64,000 bases of DNA from a virus: positions 62,001 through 126,000 of IMG/VR virus record IMGVR_UViG_3300024336_000005; one strand, 5' to 3'. Positions 8,838-18,209 of this stretch are shown piece by piece. Below the pieces are notes generated by a model. That model did not search any database, had not been told where the DNA came from, and was given only the letters and a program-made list of their open reading frames with translations. The position numbers were made by a program, and so were the translations under genes. Position 1 is the stretch's first letter; each line of letters begins with the position of its first letter.

Positions 8838-9668
8838 ATGCGCATTCGTACTGATCTGTTCTTCGCTTCGAAGGTTGAGTTCAATTTGTTCTGGATTGGA
8901 GACAGTGGGTTCTCCTGTGGGGGTGACACCTTGCGGAAGATCTTCGGCCTCAGCGCTACTGGTTGCGGTGAGTCCGCCCACTGGGAGATGGTCTCCTCGA
9001 AGGGAGCAATGGCACAGTTCACGCTGGGTGTCTGCAAGGGTTGCCTGAACAAGGCGGCACCTCAGGCCGAGACCCGCTACTGGGCGGCTGATATCATCAG
9101 TGCCGTGTGGCACCCCAATCATCGGGATGTGGCCTGTGAGGAGCCCGGTTGTGAGGAGACGATCTCCTACAACAGCAAGGCACATGGCAATGTGTGTGCC
9201 TTGCATGGATGCAAGTACATCCATGGGTATCTGAAGGAGATGTACATCGAGAAGGACTTCCTCGAGACGGAGAAGGAGCTGAAGTTGATCTGGGCAATGT
9301 TCCCGGAGAGTCGTCCTCAATACATCGAGGTCAAGAGCGACCGAGATGTGAGGGACTACATGCTGGTCCATGAGGGTGGCATGGAAGAGACCATCATGGT
9401 GGCTGCCAAGCGGTTGCTCAGCAACCCCGATGATCTGGCACACCACTTCCCTCCCTACCGGGAGCTCCGGGAGCTGGGTCGGACGTGCCTCTTACCGTTG
9501 CACCATCCTCGGGTGGTGTACTTGCAGCGACAGTGCGCCCCGGTCTTGGCGGCCATCCAGAGTGGTGACTTCAAGAGCTTGGCTGGGTTCATTCATGAGC
9601 CTCCCGTTGAGGTGGAGTTCTCCACCTTCGCGGCCTTCAACCCTGCTGATGTCATGGAGATGAAGTAA
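8838..9668 (+). CDS. Unknown protein with Cys/His motifs (276 aa)
   Basis: Short spacing after the HNH gene. Contains CKGC, CEEPGCE and CALHGC; an acidic helical C-terminal half follows. Not recognised. Confidence 0.75.
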   Translation: MRIRTDLFFASKVEFNLFWIGDSGFSCGGDTLRKIFGLSATGCGESAHWEMVSSKGAMAQFTLGVCKGCLNKAAPQAETRYWAADIISAVWHPNHRDVACEEPGCEETISYNSKAHGNVCALHGCKYIHGYLKEMYIEKDFLETEKELKLIWAMFPESRPQYIEVKSDRDVRDYMLVHEGGMEETIMVAAKRLLSNPDDLAHHFPPYRELRELGRTCLLPLHHPRVVYLQRQCAPVLAAIQSGDFKSLAGFIHEPPVEVEFSTFAAFNPADVMEMK

Positions 9669-9669
9669 T

Positions 9670-10170
9670 ATGACCATCGAAGATATCATCCTTGAGAAGG
9701 AGTGGCTCATCAAGACGATGGGCCTGTGTCCTTCCTCAATGCTGACCCTCAAGGAGCTGCAGGCCATCCATGCAGGCCCCCTGGACGAACTCATGAACCA
9801 TGAGAAGGAGTGTGAGAAGCTCGAAGAGCAGGAGGTGGTTGCTGCGGCGGAGCCGGAATGGACGCCCAGTGGGGAGGTGAAGTCCTTCCACGCCCTGTGG
9901 GATTTCTGGGAGATGCCTGAGCACATTATTGAGGGGTGGGAGGATGCTCTCATCTGCCTCCTTCACTGGAAGGAGAGCTTCACTGAATATGGCACTCACA
10001 TGCAGTTGAGGTACGATGTGGGCCAGGATTATTGGAGCACCTCTACTGGAGTGAAGAACAAATCCTGGCGGGTTCGACTCCTTGACCCTGAGGTGGAGTG
10101 GCATTCGGCAGTGAAGGAGGTAGAGGCCGTCTTGGCTTGGTTGGCTGAGAGGGAGCTGATCTCCTTCTAG
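9670..10170 (+). CDS. Unknown acidic protein (166 aa)
   Basis: Starts directly after the upstream TAA. Trp-rich and acidic, predicted soluble, no motif recognised. Followed by a strong hairpin. Confidence 0.75.
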   Translation: MTIEDIILEKEWLIKTMGLCPSSMLTLKELQAIHAGPLDELMNHEKECEKLEEQEVVAAAEPEWTPSGEVKSFHALWDFWEMPEHIIEGWEDALICLLHWKESFTEYGTHMQLRYDVGQDYWSTSTGVKNKSWRVRLLDPEVEWHSAVKEVEAVLAWLAERELISF

Positions 10171-10186
10171 GAGCTACATACTTAGG

Positions 10187-10267
10187 CCTCACCACGAATG
10201 TGGTGGGGTCAATAGGATGTAGGTCCGTTGTTCTGGCCCTCTTCCCTTGGAGCCGGCGGAGCCGGCT
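10187..10267 (+). terminator. Two terminator-like hairpins
   Basis: CCTCACCAC (10187-10195) pairs with GTGGTGGGG (10200-10208) across a GAAT loop, flanked by CTACAT/ATGTAG. A second palindromic stem, AGCCGGC/GCCGGCT, lies at 10251-10267. There are no long T-runs, so these may also be processing or RNA-stability hairpins. Confidence 0.55.
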
Positions 10268-10375
10268 GTGTTTACTTTGGATAGTTCTGTGAATGTTAGG
10301 AGGACGTGATTGCTGATAGTTGGATGTTCCTGTTCGTTCCCCTGGAAGTGTAAACTTAGCACACCTCTTGAGGAG

Positions 10376-10495
10376 ATGTGCTCAGGGGCTCAGGCCACTA
10401 TGGCCAAGCTTAGGAGGAAGAGTGAGAAAGGTAAGAAACCTCCTAAAAGAGGTCAGAAGAATAAGAAGCTGGCATCTCGAAGGAGGTCAGCTTAA
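10376..10495 (+). CDS. Tiny basic protein (39 aa)
   Basis: From ATG 10376 (AGGAG touches the start, so the RBS is poor) or ATG 10400. The product is dominated by Lys/Arg. It could be a nucleic-acid-binding peptide; chance translation is not excluded. Confidence 0.3.
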   Translation: MCSGAQATMAKLRRKSEKGKKPPKRGQKNKKLASRRRSA

Positions 10496-10535
10496 GAGCG
10501 GAGGATTCCACCTTCCGGAGCTCATTCTTTGGCAA

Positions 10536-10808
10536 ATGACTAAAGATGAGAATCTGGTGGTGGATGCTATGGACCTTCCCGTTGCTGCCTTGTGCGCAGC
10601 GGGGTTTTCTCAGTCGGATGCTACTGTCATAAACATGGCAGCCTATGCCCTGTTCTTAGATAAGGATTGGGTGGTGTCGATGGAGGAGTATGAGAGCTTC
10701 CCCTCAACTGTTGCAGTAGCGGAGCTGCTGTGGTTAGAGATGGTTGAAGCTGCATTTGAGGTTGATCGTCAGGTCAGCCTCGCCATGTTGGAACTAGTGA
10801 GGAAGTAA
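10536..10808 (+). CDS. Unknown small protein (90 aa)
   Basis: The frame is open from 10320 but the upstream part looks non-coding; ATG 10536 gives a compact, acidic, helical 90-aa protein. The stop overlaps the next ATG (TAATG). The start is uncertain because no good RBS is adjacent. Confidence 0.55.
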   Translation: MTKDENLVVDAMDLPVAALCAAGFSQSDATVINMAAYALFLDKDWVVSMEEYESFPSTVAVAELLWLEMVEAAFEVDRQVSLAMLELVRK

Positions 10809-11116
10809 TGGGATTGAGAGTTCGTCGGTCAGTGATGGGATACTTTAGGGGAGCCTGTTGGTGCATCTCTCCCATTGTTGGGAACATTCTCGAGACTGCT
10901 GAGGAGGAGGAGCTGCAAGAGATGTATGAAGTACAGTTCTTCACAGAGAACTCGGAGCCTTCCCTCACGGAGGCGATGCGTGCCATGAGGGAAAATGTTG
11001 CTTCCCTCATTCGGTACAAGAAGGTCGCCGTTGGTCCCTTCGAGTGGTGTGCCGAAACCGGGAAGTTCGACGATTGGGGGGACTGGATCCCCCGAAAGCT
11101 GGCTGCAAAAGCGTAG
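10808..11116 (+). CDS. Unknown protein (102 aa)
   Basis: Coupled to the preceding gene. A basic start is followed by an acidic central helix and a Trp-rich C terminus. No family recognised. Followed by tandem terminator hairpins. Confidence 0.65.
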   Translation: MGLRVRRSVMGYFRGACWCISPIVGNILETAEEEELQEMYEVQFFTENSEPSLTEAMRAMRENVASLIRYKKVAVGPFEWCAETGKFDDWGDWIPRKLAAKA

Positions 11117-11124
11117 CCTTTGGA

Positions 11125-11169
11125 GCCGACGGAGTCGGCGGGGGAACCGGCTTCGCCGGTTGTCTTTTT
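11125..11169 (+). terminator. Tandem hairpins with T-run
   Basis: GCCGAC/GTCGGC (11125-11139) is followed by AACCGGC/GCCGGTT (11145-11161) with a TTC loop and a run of five T at 11165-11169. This is the clearest intrinsic terminator in the left half. Confidence 0.75.
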
Positions 11170-11310
11170 GTTTGACATCTTTTTAGGGTTTTAGGTTGTT
11201 TTCTTCTTTTACTTTCTCTGTGAGAGGGAGTGAGAGAGAGATTTCCCCCTAATTTGACTGAAAGCATAGCACTTTCCTAAAAGGAAGTGTTGCTTAGAAA
11301 AGAGGTATTT

Positions 11311-11955
11311 GTGAAGGGAATCAAGCTGGTTCTTCAGGACGGTCACAAGAAGATTGCGGCCATCAAGGCACTCCGCGCCGCCCTCCCGTTATGGGTGGGA
11401 CTGAAGAGGTGCAAGGAGTACGTCGAGGCGGGGTTTGTTCCCTTTACCTCGATTGAGGGAGTTGACCTCTGTGAACTCCAGAGGGTACTTTGGGGTTACA
11501 AGGTGGCGCTCTACCTTTGCGACGGAGAAAGGGCCACCCTCGGATGGCTCGTGGACCCCGATAACTTCTGGACGTCCTCATCCCTTCGGCTCACCCCCCC
11601 GGAGGGGATGGTGAGCCGGTACAAGGTGAGGGACATCCCGACCAAGCCGCTGACGGTGGAGATTCAGCTGCCTCCGCAACAGCGTCAGGATGTCCTCAAT
11701 CACGTTGATGATTGTACTGAGACCCGGCTGGCCTGGATTGACAGGCAGTTCGAAGAGATTCGATTCGCCGCGAAGTGCGGCGATTGGACCCTCACCTTGA
11801 CGGGCGACTTCCTCATCATCGGCAACGCCCATCTCGAGCCCCTACAGAGGCTGGTGGACAGCTTCTGCGTTCCGGTCGAGGAGCTCATCGGACAGATGGA
11901 GGCCACCATCAAAGACCTCCGGGAGCAGTTGAAGTCGGCAATGCCGACGGCCTAG
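11311..11955 (+). CDS. Protein with ribosomal bL12 C-terminal-domain-like N terminus
   Basis: GTG 11311 is chosen because AGAGGT lies 5 nt upstream; GTG 11287 is in frame. Residues about 1-60 read KKIAAIKALR...GLKRCKEYVEAG, which matches the bL12 CTD pattern KIxVIKxxR...GLKEAKxLVE. That helix binds translation GTPases in bL12. The remaining 150 aa are unrelated to bL12 (Cys-containing middle, C-terminal coiled coil). Virus-encoded bL12 is known from other phages. Here only the CTD-like fold is seen, without the N-terminal L10-binding dimerisation domain. A role in capturing or modulating ribosomal GTPases is inferred. Confidence 0.65.
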   Translation: MKGIKLVLQDGHKKIAAIKALRAALPLWVGLKRCKEYVEAGFVPFTSIEGVDLCELQRVLWGYKVALYLCDGERATLGWLVDPDNFWTSSSLRLTPPEGMVSRYKVRDIPTKPLTVEIQLPPQQRQDVLNHVDDCTETRLAWIDRQFEEIRFAAKCGDWTLTLTGDFLIIGNAHLEPLQRLVDSFCVPVEELIGQMEATIKDLREQLKSAMPTA

Positions 11956-11998
11956 TTGTTGTTGTTGAAAGCTTAGTGGAAATAGGAAGGAAGAAAAA

Positions 11999-12445
11999 AT
12001 GAACCAGCCGAACTTCATCGCCCTCACCTCCCGCATCTACCAGGCCAAGGGGCCCAAGGTCTCGACCATCGAGGATGTCAAGACGGGGCATGTGCGCATC
12101 ATGTCCTCGGACGTTGAGCCCGTGGACAGCCGGGATGTGTGGGCCGAGCAGTCCAAGGCCTACGAGGACTACCGCATCACCGTGAAGGCCTCCATCGAGG
12201 AGGAGGTGACCATCGAGGAGGCCAATGCGGACTCCCTCCAGGAGGCCTTGAGCACGGCCATCGCCAATGGCGACGAGGTGATGGCCGAGGGCCTCAAGAC
12301 GGCACTGGAGAACTCTGAGAAGGGCATCGTGGAGCTCAAGGTCTCCGAGGACTTGCTGGTCAAGGCGGAAGCGGAGCGCCTCGCCACCAACGCCATCAAC
12401 ATCTTCGAGCACAAGGTGGCCTGCTTCCAGGCTCTCGTCGGCTAG
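11999..12445 (+). CDS. Unknown acidic protein (148 aa)
   Basis: A good RBS (AGGAAGG) precedes ATG 11999. The protein is alanine/glutamate-rich and mostly helical. Not recognised. It is separated from the next gene by a 400-bp structured gap. Confidence 0.8.
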   Translation: MNQPNFIALTSRIYQAKGPKVSTIEDVKTGHVRIMSSDVEPVDSRDVWAEQSKAYEDYRITVKASIEEEVTIEEANADSLQEALSTAIANGDEVMAEGLKTALENSEKGIVELKVSEDLLVKAEAERLATNAINIFEHKVACFQALVG

Positions 12446-12842
12446 GGCAAGTTCACATTCACCGGAGTAGGAAGATGCTGGACTAGGCGGAGGGAAACCG
12501 CAGAACCTCTTTTACTTTACTTAGATATTAGTTCAAAATAAAGGCGCTGAGACTGTGAATCGCATCAGAGACGACCCTTAGGGGATTGGAGGGCGGCCAG
12601 AGGTCGCCACACTTTTGAATTAAAGTCTTATATGTGACTGGTTGCCGACTCGCCGGAGCAGAGTCGTGAGCTACAAGGCCTCCAATGTTGGAGGTTGGGT
12701 GCGAAGAGGTTGGACGCCTCATAACCGTAGGCCCAGGAACTGTTTCAGTTCGTGTGAACGAAGTGAACGGGGAACCGAGTAGATGGTATTCATTGTTGCC
12801 CTACCGAAGACGTGTGAGGGCACTTGAAGAAAGGATAAGTCC
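12446..12842 (+). ncRNA. Intergenic region with several stem-loops, possible RNA
   Basis: No gene is supported. Stems include GACTC/GAGTC near 12648-12666, a CCTCCAA/TTGGAGG hairpin near 12678-12693 and GTTC/GAAC near 12750. The string GGGTGCGAAG after the second stem recurs after a CTCCAA/TTGGAG stem at about 20010-20090, hinting at a related RNA. The CCTCC/GGAGG pairing also resembles anti-SD/SD sequestration. Confidence 0.3.
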
Positions 12843-13640
12843 ATGTTCGATTTGCAGAACGAGAAGACCGCCGTTGAGACCACCGCCCCGTTCCGGAAGG
12901 TGCTCGCCACCGGCGAGGTCCAGCCCGTGTCGTTCGCGGGATTCGTCGAGAAGACGGAGGATGGTGGCTACCAGTTGCAGGAGACGCTGGACATCGAGAC
13001 CTGCATCGGGGTGCTGGGCTTCGCCGCTGCGGTGAAGTTCAACCAGCACACCAACGACGATGGCACGACCACCATCCGGGTGTCGGCCATCCAGGAGGGT
13101 AACACGAGCAAGAAGCGGCAGCGTGGTGACAGCCAGCGCACGAGCAAGGGGGCGAGTGAGTTCGGTCTCGGGACGTGGGTCTTCGCGACTCGGCTCGAGG
13201 TGCCGGGGCTGGATGTCGGCTCCATCCACACCTGCTACGGGACCATGGGCGAGGCGACGGTCTCCACCCCCAATGGCCCGGCCTTCACCGCCTCCAAGCC
13301 CGCCTTCGCGGGTGCGTTCGAGCAGGAGGTGACCAAGGCGGTGCAGCTGATGCTCTCGTCCTTCGTGGGCGCCGCCAGTGGTGGTGAGAGCATCGTGACC
13401 AACGACGAGGGGCTCATGGACACCCTCCGTTGGTTGCAGCGTGTGGTGCCGAACAAGTTCGGTCGTCTGGTCTTCCAGGGGGCCGCCTTCGAGGGGGCAA
13501 CCAACACCAGCCGCGTGAAGGCCGTCATCAACGGCAAGGAGGTCCAGGTGGCGCAGTCCACCAAGGGCTCCAACCGCGTCAAGACCGCCTCCAAGGCCAC
13601 CGCCTCGGACCTCGACGCCCTCGCGGCGCTCGAGGCCTAA
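12843..13640 (+). CDS. Unknown protein (265 aa)
   Basis: ATG 12843 follows AAGGATAAG. Two mixed alpha/beta halves flank a basic linker (SKKRQRGDSQRTSKG, about residues 88-102). No family recognised. A hairpin (GAGTCG/CGACTC near 13665-13691) follows and may end transcription. Confidence 0.8.
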   Translation: MFDLQNEKTAVETTAPFRKVLATGEVQPVSFAGFVEKTEDGGYQLQETLDIETCIGVLGFAAAVKFNQHTNDDGTTTIRVSAIQEGNTSKKRQRGDSQRTSKGASEFGLGTWVFATRLEVPGLDVGSIHTCYGTMGEATVSTPNGPAFTASKPAFAGAFEQEVTKAVQLMLSSFVGAASGGESIVTNDEGLMDTLRWLQRVVPNKFGRLVFQGAAFEGATNTSRVKAVINGKEVQVAQSTKGSNRVKTASKATASDLDALAALEA

Positions 13641-13809
13641 TCCCACCTCCCTGAAGTCCGGTGAGTCGTTCCCTACGGGTTGAGCGACTCCCGGCAACCT
13701 CCCCTTGTTTATCTTTGTTGTTGATATAGGTGTGTATGAACGTAGTGTACGACTGTTGTTGTACCCTATGGGCATGCACACCTGTGTATGTTGGCAGACA
13801 GGAGTGTGT

Positions 13810-14379
13810 ATGAAGATTGCCATTATTGGCACCGCTGGTAGGAGCAAAGCTCCGCAGCATCGGATGACACGGAAATTGTATGGCAGCATGTTGGATGCTG
13901 CCTGGCAGATGATGTTGAAGAACTGTGAGGATTGGAGTGATGTGACACTTCAGTCTGGTGGAGCCGCGTGGGCTGACCATGTGGCTGTGAGCGCCTATAA
14001 GCTGGCATTGGTGTGTGGAAAGCCCTTCAAGGGGCTGAACCTGTACCTGCCGGCCCCCTTTGATGGGGACAAGTACGCCGCCACTAAGGCGGGTGGTATC
14101 TCCAACTACTATCATCGGCTTTTCACGCAGGCCGTTGGAACAGACACTCTTGTGGGGTTGGCTGATGTCATGCAGCTGCCCGGTGTGATGGTGGATGTTG
14201 GAGTGGGGTTCCATCAGCGGAACCTCGAAGTTGGGAAGGCTGACGTCCTGTTGGCCTTTACCTGGGGCGAAGGCAGCGGCCCCGCCGACGGTGGCACGAA
14301 GCACTGTTGGAAAAATTCTCATGCGCCGACGAAGGTGCACTTCAAGCTCTCTGAGCTGAACGGACAGTCCGATGAGTGA
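13810..14379 (+). CDS. SLOG/Rossmann-like nucleotide-binding protein (189 aa)
   Basis: ATG 13810 has AGGAG 6-10 nt upstream; the frame is open further 5' but without coding character. N-terminal MKIAIIGTAGR and a later GGAAWADH helix cap resemble SLOG/LOG-type Rossmann folds; DVLLAFTWGEG...GGT near residue 155 matches the second glycine motif. Such domains bind nucleotides or nucleotide-like ligands. It overlaps the start of the next large gene. Substrate unknown. Confidence 0.6.
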   Translation: MKIAIIGTAGRSKAPQHRMTRKLYGSMLDAAWQMMLKNCEDWSDVTLQSGGAAWADHVAVSAYKLALVCGKPFKGLNLYLPAPFDGDKYAATKAGGISNYYHRLFTQAVGTDTLVGLADVMQLPGVMVDVGVGFHQRNLEVGKADVLLAFTWGEGSGPADGGTKHCWKNSHAPTKVHFKLSELNGQSDE

Positions 14380-17300
14380 TACTCTTTTTGGTAAGAACGC
14401 TGACGAGAAGTCCCTCCTCGAGGAGGCAGGCGACGGTGTTGTGGACAACAGCACCGTCATCGACCACGACAAGAAGACTGACCGCATTCTCGCCGATACG
14501 GCCGTGGTTCGCGGTGCCGCCATGTTTGTCCAGACGGACGACTTGTGGCACCACGGGGTCAGTCAGCACGGGCTGGCCCGTTCGAACACCCGCTACGGGG
14601 AGACCACCCAGTTGGTCTTGGTCCCGGAGGGTTCCGATGGCTGTGAGACCATCATCATCCACAGTCTCCGTGGTGGAACTCAGGAGGTCACCGTTAAGCG
14701 CCGGGCCCTGCCGATGCAGGAGGAGGTGGTCGAGCGAGTCCTCGCCGCCACCGATGAGGCACTTGCGCCCTACATGCGGAAGTACTCCTGTCGCACGCGG
14801 GAGCAGTTGGTGGGGAGGTGGCCTGCGCAAGGCCGTGGCCCCATCTACATCGACAGTGTCGCCACGCGCTTGACGCACAACGACTGGGTCGATGACCTGG
14901 GAGACGTGCTGAGCGATGAGCTGCTGCGCTCGATGCAGCGGTACATGAAGGCCATGAGACAGGACATCCCGCCGAGTCAGGATGATGTGGAAATCATCCA
15001 CTGGGCCATGGGCGAGGCTGGCTTGAAGCCCGTTGAGCTCTACCAGATGTTGCTCATGCAGCAAGAGACCCGACAGCGGCTGCTGGTCCTTCTCGGTGAG
15101 GACGAGTTGAAGCGGGACTCCGCCCTCAACTCGTACGACCCTTCTCCGGCCATCCCGGACGGGTGGGGCTTGCCCTCCTCCTTGGAGGAGCCGATGAAGT
15201 GCAAGAAGGCGTGGAATGCCTTCCTCAAGTCCGGTGGCGAGGTGGCGCTCTCGTTGGACCACATCGTCTTCGATGACGGCGATGGCTTCGACCGGGTGAC
15301 CATTGAGGGCCTTGCGGCCATCAAGATGACCCGAGATGGAGTGAACCGTCTGGTCAAGGCTCACAGTGGCATCACGCTGCTGGAGACTACGGCCAACAAT
15401 GGTCAGTTCCCGCCGTCCCATCGGGAGTTGACCGCCGCAGTGGTGGCCGTTCACGAGAAGTGGGCGGACTCCTTCGAAGCGTGGCAGGAGCGACGTACGC
15501 CCAGTGTCCGCTGGGTGGCTCTGGGCAACCTCACGGGTGGCATCGGTGGCGGTGGGGGTGACCTCAACGGCACCGATGAGTTCGACGTCGACGCGGACAT
15601 CCGTCCGAAGCCCGGCTTCCAGGACATCGACCCGGTGGAGTTGAAGAACCCGGAGGAGGCCTGGCTCAAGAAGCAGGTCATGGGGATGTCCACTCCGGAC
15701 CCCATCACTCAGTTCTTTGGGGACACCGGGTCGTTCGCTTCGGACCTACCCATTGGCCGTCGGAAGATTGGGGAGGAAGTGTACCTCCCCGGAGGCCACC
15801 CGTTGGCTCAGGGCATCATGGACATCATGGCGGCTGCCAATGGCCAGCGGGACTACGTCTCCTTGGGTCTGACGGATGACGCCTCCTCGATGGTTCGCAT
15901 GGAGTGGCCGAAGAACCTCGTGGAGACCTCCACGATGATGATGCCGACCATGGCGGGCGACAAGGTGGAGGTGGAGGTGTTGGTCTTCCACCCCGTCTAT
16001 GAGGGGGTGGACTTGTTCAACCTCATCCTCAGCACCGATTGGGTGGACCACGCGGGCCAGGTGAAGGACTTCTTCGCCGACTACACTGTCAAGGTGAATG
16101 GCGTCAAGCAGTGGGGGCTCAACCAGCAGGTGAGCCCTGGGCAGAAGGTGATGGAGGCGTCCTATACCGACGACGAGGGCCAGTACTGGTTCAAGTCGGT
16201 GGACCTCGAGATTGAGCCCGGTGCTCGGGTGGCCTTCGACGCGGGCATGCCGGTGGGGGAGGTCATCGAGACCGTGCGGGACGGTCAGACCTTCTGCCAG
16301 GCCCTCGTTCGGGTCTGGCCGGCGAAGGTCAATGTCGGCTACCGTCATCGGTTGCACGAGATTGATGCGAATGGCGAGGCCGTTCCCATCGACGAGAACG
16401 ACCCTCTGTTGGCCATCTACGGCATCGAGCAGCAGGGAGATGTGCTCTGGCACGTGATGTTCAAGAGCCGCTTGGACTTCCTCATCACCAGCCTGGGCTG
16501 CACCAAGGTGCCGGTCCTGGCCCTGGTGGAGACGGGCGAGGAGGCCATCCCGATGGTGGTCGAGCAGTACGCGAAGGTGCACTTCCCGGCGCTGTTCAAC
16601 TGGCTCTCGCTGCTGAGCGAGAACTACCACGAGGCCGTCTCCGACATGACCGAGTGGTCGGAGGGGGACGGTGAGGACCTGCTGCGGCTGGTCACCGAGG
16701 AACTGATGACCATCCAGACGCTGGCCTTGGAGCTCATCGTCGAGGATAACATCGGTTGCGTGGCCGACTACATGGACGACGTCAACGTGGCATTGGGCGA
16801 TGCTTGCATCGGAACCTCCAGCAAGTTCCCTGACCGGAACGGCAACGAGACGAGCGCCTATGGTGCCCTCCTCGTTGGGAACACGGGGCGTCTCTACCCC
16901 CTGTTGGACAGCCTGAAGCCCGGTCCGCAGAACGTGTTCGACCTCCCGGAGGAGGCGCACACGAACATCACCAAGATGTTCAAGGCCATGGGCTACCTGT
17001 ACAACGACCGGAGGCCCTTGGGTGCCGACAGGTTGCAGCAGATGGTGGGAGAGCAGTTCTTCTTCACCCATCCCCTGCGTCGTGCTCCGCGTCGTGTGAA
17101 CGACCGCTGGCACCGGGCGGCGAAGGCCGTGACGTACACCAAGGACCCGAGCCTGTTCAGCTCGGGCATGGTCGGCAACTTGGTGAGCCAGTTGAGCGCC
17201 GCGATGTTCCCCATCAACGATGGTGGGCTGAACTTGTTCCACCCCTCGGAGGAGCACATGAAGGCGGCCAACTGGGACTATGAGAAGGCGATGCGTCTCC

Positions 17301-17761
17301 ACCTCATCGAAATCTTCCCGGAGGACCTCTGGGGTCGGACGGCGGCGAGTCGCGCTCACCGCTACCTGACGCGGTTCAACCAGGACCGTGGGTTCTTCAA
17401 GGAGGACGCCAAGGCGCTGCGTTGGCTCATCTGCAACATCTTCAACTTCGAGGACCGCACCTTGGTCCATCCCACCTTGTCGGGTGGGGAGGCCATCAAG
17501 GCCTTCGGTAGGGGTGTGTTGGTTGAGAGTTTTGTGAAGGGTTGGGTGAACGAGAGGAACGAGGACAAGAAGGCACAGCGCTTGACCGCCCTGGACCGTC
17601 GAGTCGCGCTCCTCACCCCCACGCCGCCCCTCCTCTTCCGTTTCTTGGCGCTCTTGGAGAAGAACGTCGAGTTGGAGGCCTTCAACCGGGCCTTGATGCA
17701 GGCCGCCCCGAAGTTGGGCCCCTTGGGGGTCCAGCACATCCGCAACCGTCAGAACGGTTGA
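14372..17761 (+). CDS. Large unknown protein (1129 aa)
   Basis: The start overlaps the end of the SLOG-like gene by 8 nt. Soluble and mixed-fold, with a Gly-rich linker near residues 390-398 and an Asp-rich stretch after it. No TM segment or enzyme motif recognised. The size and the preceding abundant-looking gene would fit a virion or injected protein, but nothing in the sequence proves this. Confidence 0.85.
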   Translation: MSDTLFGKNADEKSLLEEAGDGVVDNSTVIDHDKKTDRILADTAVVRGAAMFVQTDDLWHHGVSQHGLARSNTRYGETTQLVLVPEGSDGCETIIIHSLRGGTQEVTVKRRALPMQEEVVERVLAATDEALAPYMRKYSCRTREQLVGRWPAQGRGPIYIDSVATRLTHNDWVDDLGDVLSDELLRSMQRYMKAMRQDIPPSQDDVEIIHWAMGEAGLKPVELYQMLLMQQETRQRLLVLLGEDELKRDSALNSYDPSPAIPDGWGLPSSLEEPMKCKKAWNAFLKSGGEVALSLDHIVFDDGDGFDRVTIEGLAAIKMTRDGVNRLVKAHSGITLLETTANNGQFPPSHRELTAAVVAVHEKWADSFEAWQERRTPSVRWVALGNLTGGIGGGGGDLNGTDEFDVDADIRPKPGFQDIDPVELKNPEEAWLKKQVMGMSTPDPITQFFGDTGSFASDLPIGRRKIGEEVYLPGGHPLAQGIMDIMAAANGQRDYVSLGLTDDASSMVRMEWPKNLVETSTMMMPTMAGDKVEVEVLVFHPVYEGVDLFNLILSTDWVDHAGQVKDFFADYTVKVNGVKQWGLNQQVSPGQKVMEASYTDDEGQYWFKSVDLEIEPGARVAFDAGMPVGEVIETVRDGQTFCQALVRVWPAKVNVGYRHRLHEIDANGEAVPIDENDPLLAIYGIEQQGDVLWHVMFKSRLDFLITSLGCTKVPVLALVETGEEAIPMVVEQYAKVHFPALFNWLSLLSENYHEAVSDMTEWSEGDGEDLLRLVTEELMTIQTLALELIVEDNIGCVADYMDDVNVALGDACIGTSSKFPDRNGNETSAYGALLVGNTGRLYPLLDSLKPGPQNVFDLPEEAHTNITKMFKAMGYLYNDRRPLGADRLQQMVGEQFFFTHPLRRAPRRVNDRWHRAAKAVTYTKDPSLFSSGMVGNLVSQLSAAMFPINDGGLNLFHPSEEHMKAANWDYEKAMRLHLIEIFPEDLWGRTAASRAHRYLTRFNQDRGFFKEDAKALRWLICNIFNFEDRTLVHPTLSGGEAIKAFGRGVLVESFVKGWVNERNEDKKAQRLTALDRRVALLTPTPPLLFRFLALLEKNVELEAFNRALMQAAPKLGPLGVQHIRNRQNG

Positions 17762-18209
17762 GCGAGGTGGGTGGTTGATTGAGAGGTTGGTGGATTAGGT
17801 GAGATGAAGGTTCTCAGCTAGGGGCATCGGCCCCTTAGCTGGGCCTAGCCTAGTCGCCATTTCTTCCATCGTTGGAGTATCTTCAGCTTTGGGTTTTGGT
17901 TTTGAAAGGTTGGTTGTAGGTAATAAAGGTTAGAAAAAAATTCTTAAGGCAGCAGAAGCCGAACTGAGTGTGTCGGTACTGCCGTCTTTGAACCCTGGCC
18001 GGGGTTAAGGCAAAAAGGATCCCGGAACAAGCATAAGGGATCCGAAAAGTGACCGGTCCTGAGGTGGGTCGATGAGGGTTGAGCCAGGAGGGAGTAAGTT
18101 CTCTCGATAGTCTGGCTGTGTAGGGACCTTAGGTTGCTGTTGCGCTGCTAACGTAGAACCTTGGGGAATTAAAGAAACCCGTGAAGGTGCATTTCTCAAA
18201 GAGGCTGTC
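17762..18209 (+). other. 448-bp intergenic region with terminator-like hairpin
   Basis: The stem AGCTAGGGGC (17816-17825) pairs with GCCCC-T-TAGCT (17830-17840) with one bulge, a likely transcription end for the 14.4-17.8 kb gene. Beyond it lie T- and A-rich stretches (17890-17942). No gene seen. Confidence 0.5.

Noticed and set aside
8073-9446. 457-codon reverse frame
   Set aside because: Overlaps three coupled, motif-bearing + strand genes; no domain.
15746-17737. 663-codon reverse frame opposite the 1129-aa gene
   Set aside because: Shadow of a high-GC3 gene; composition (His/Arg/Val/Gly/Leu runs) is typical of antisense frames.
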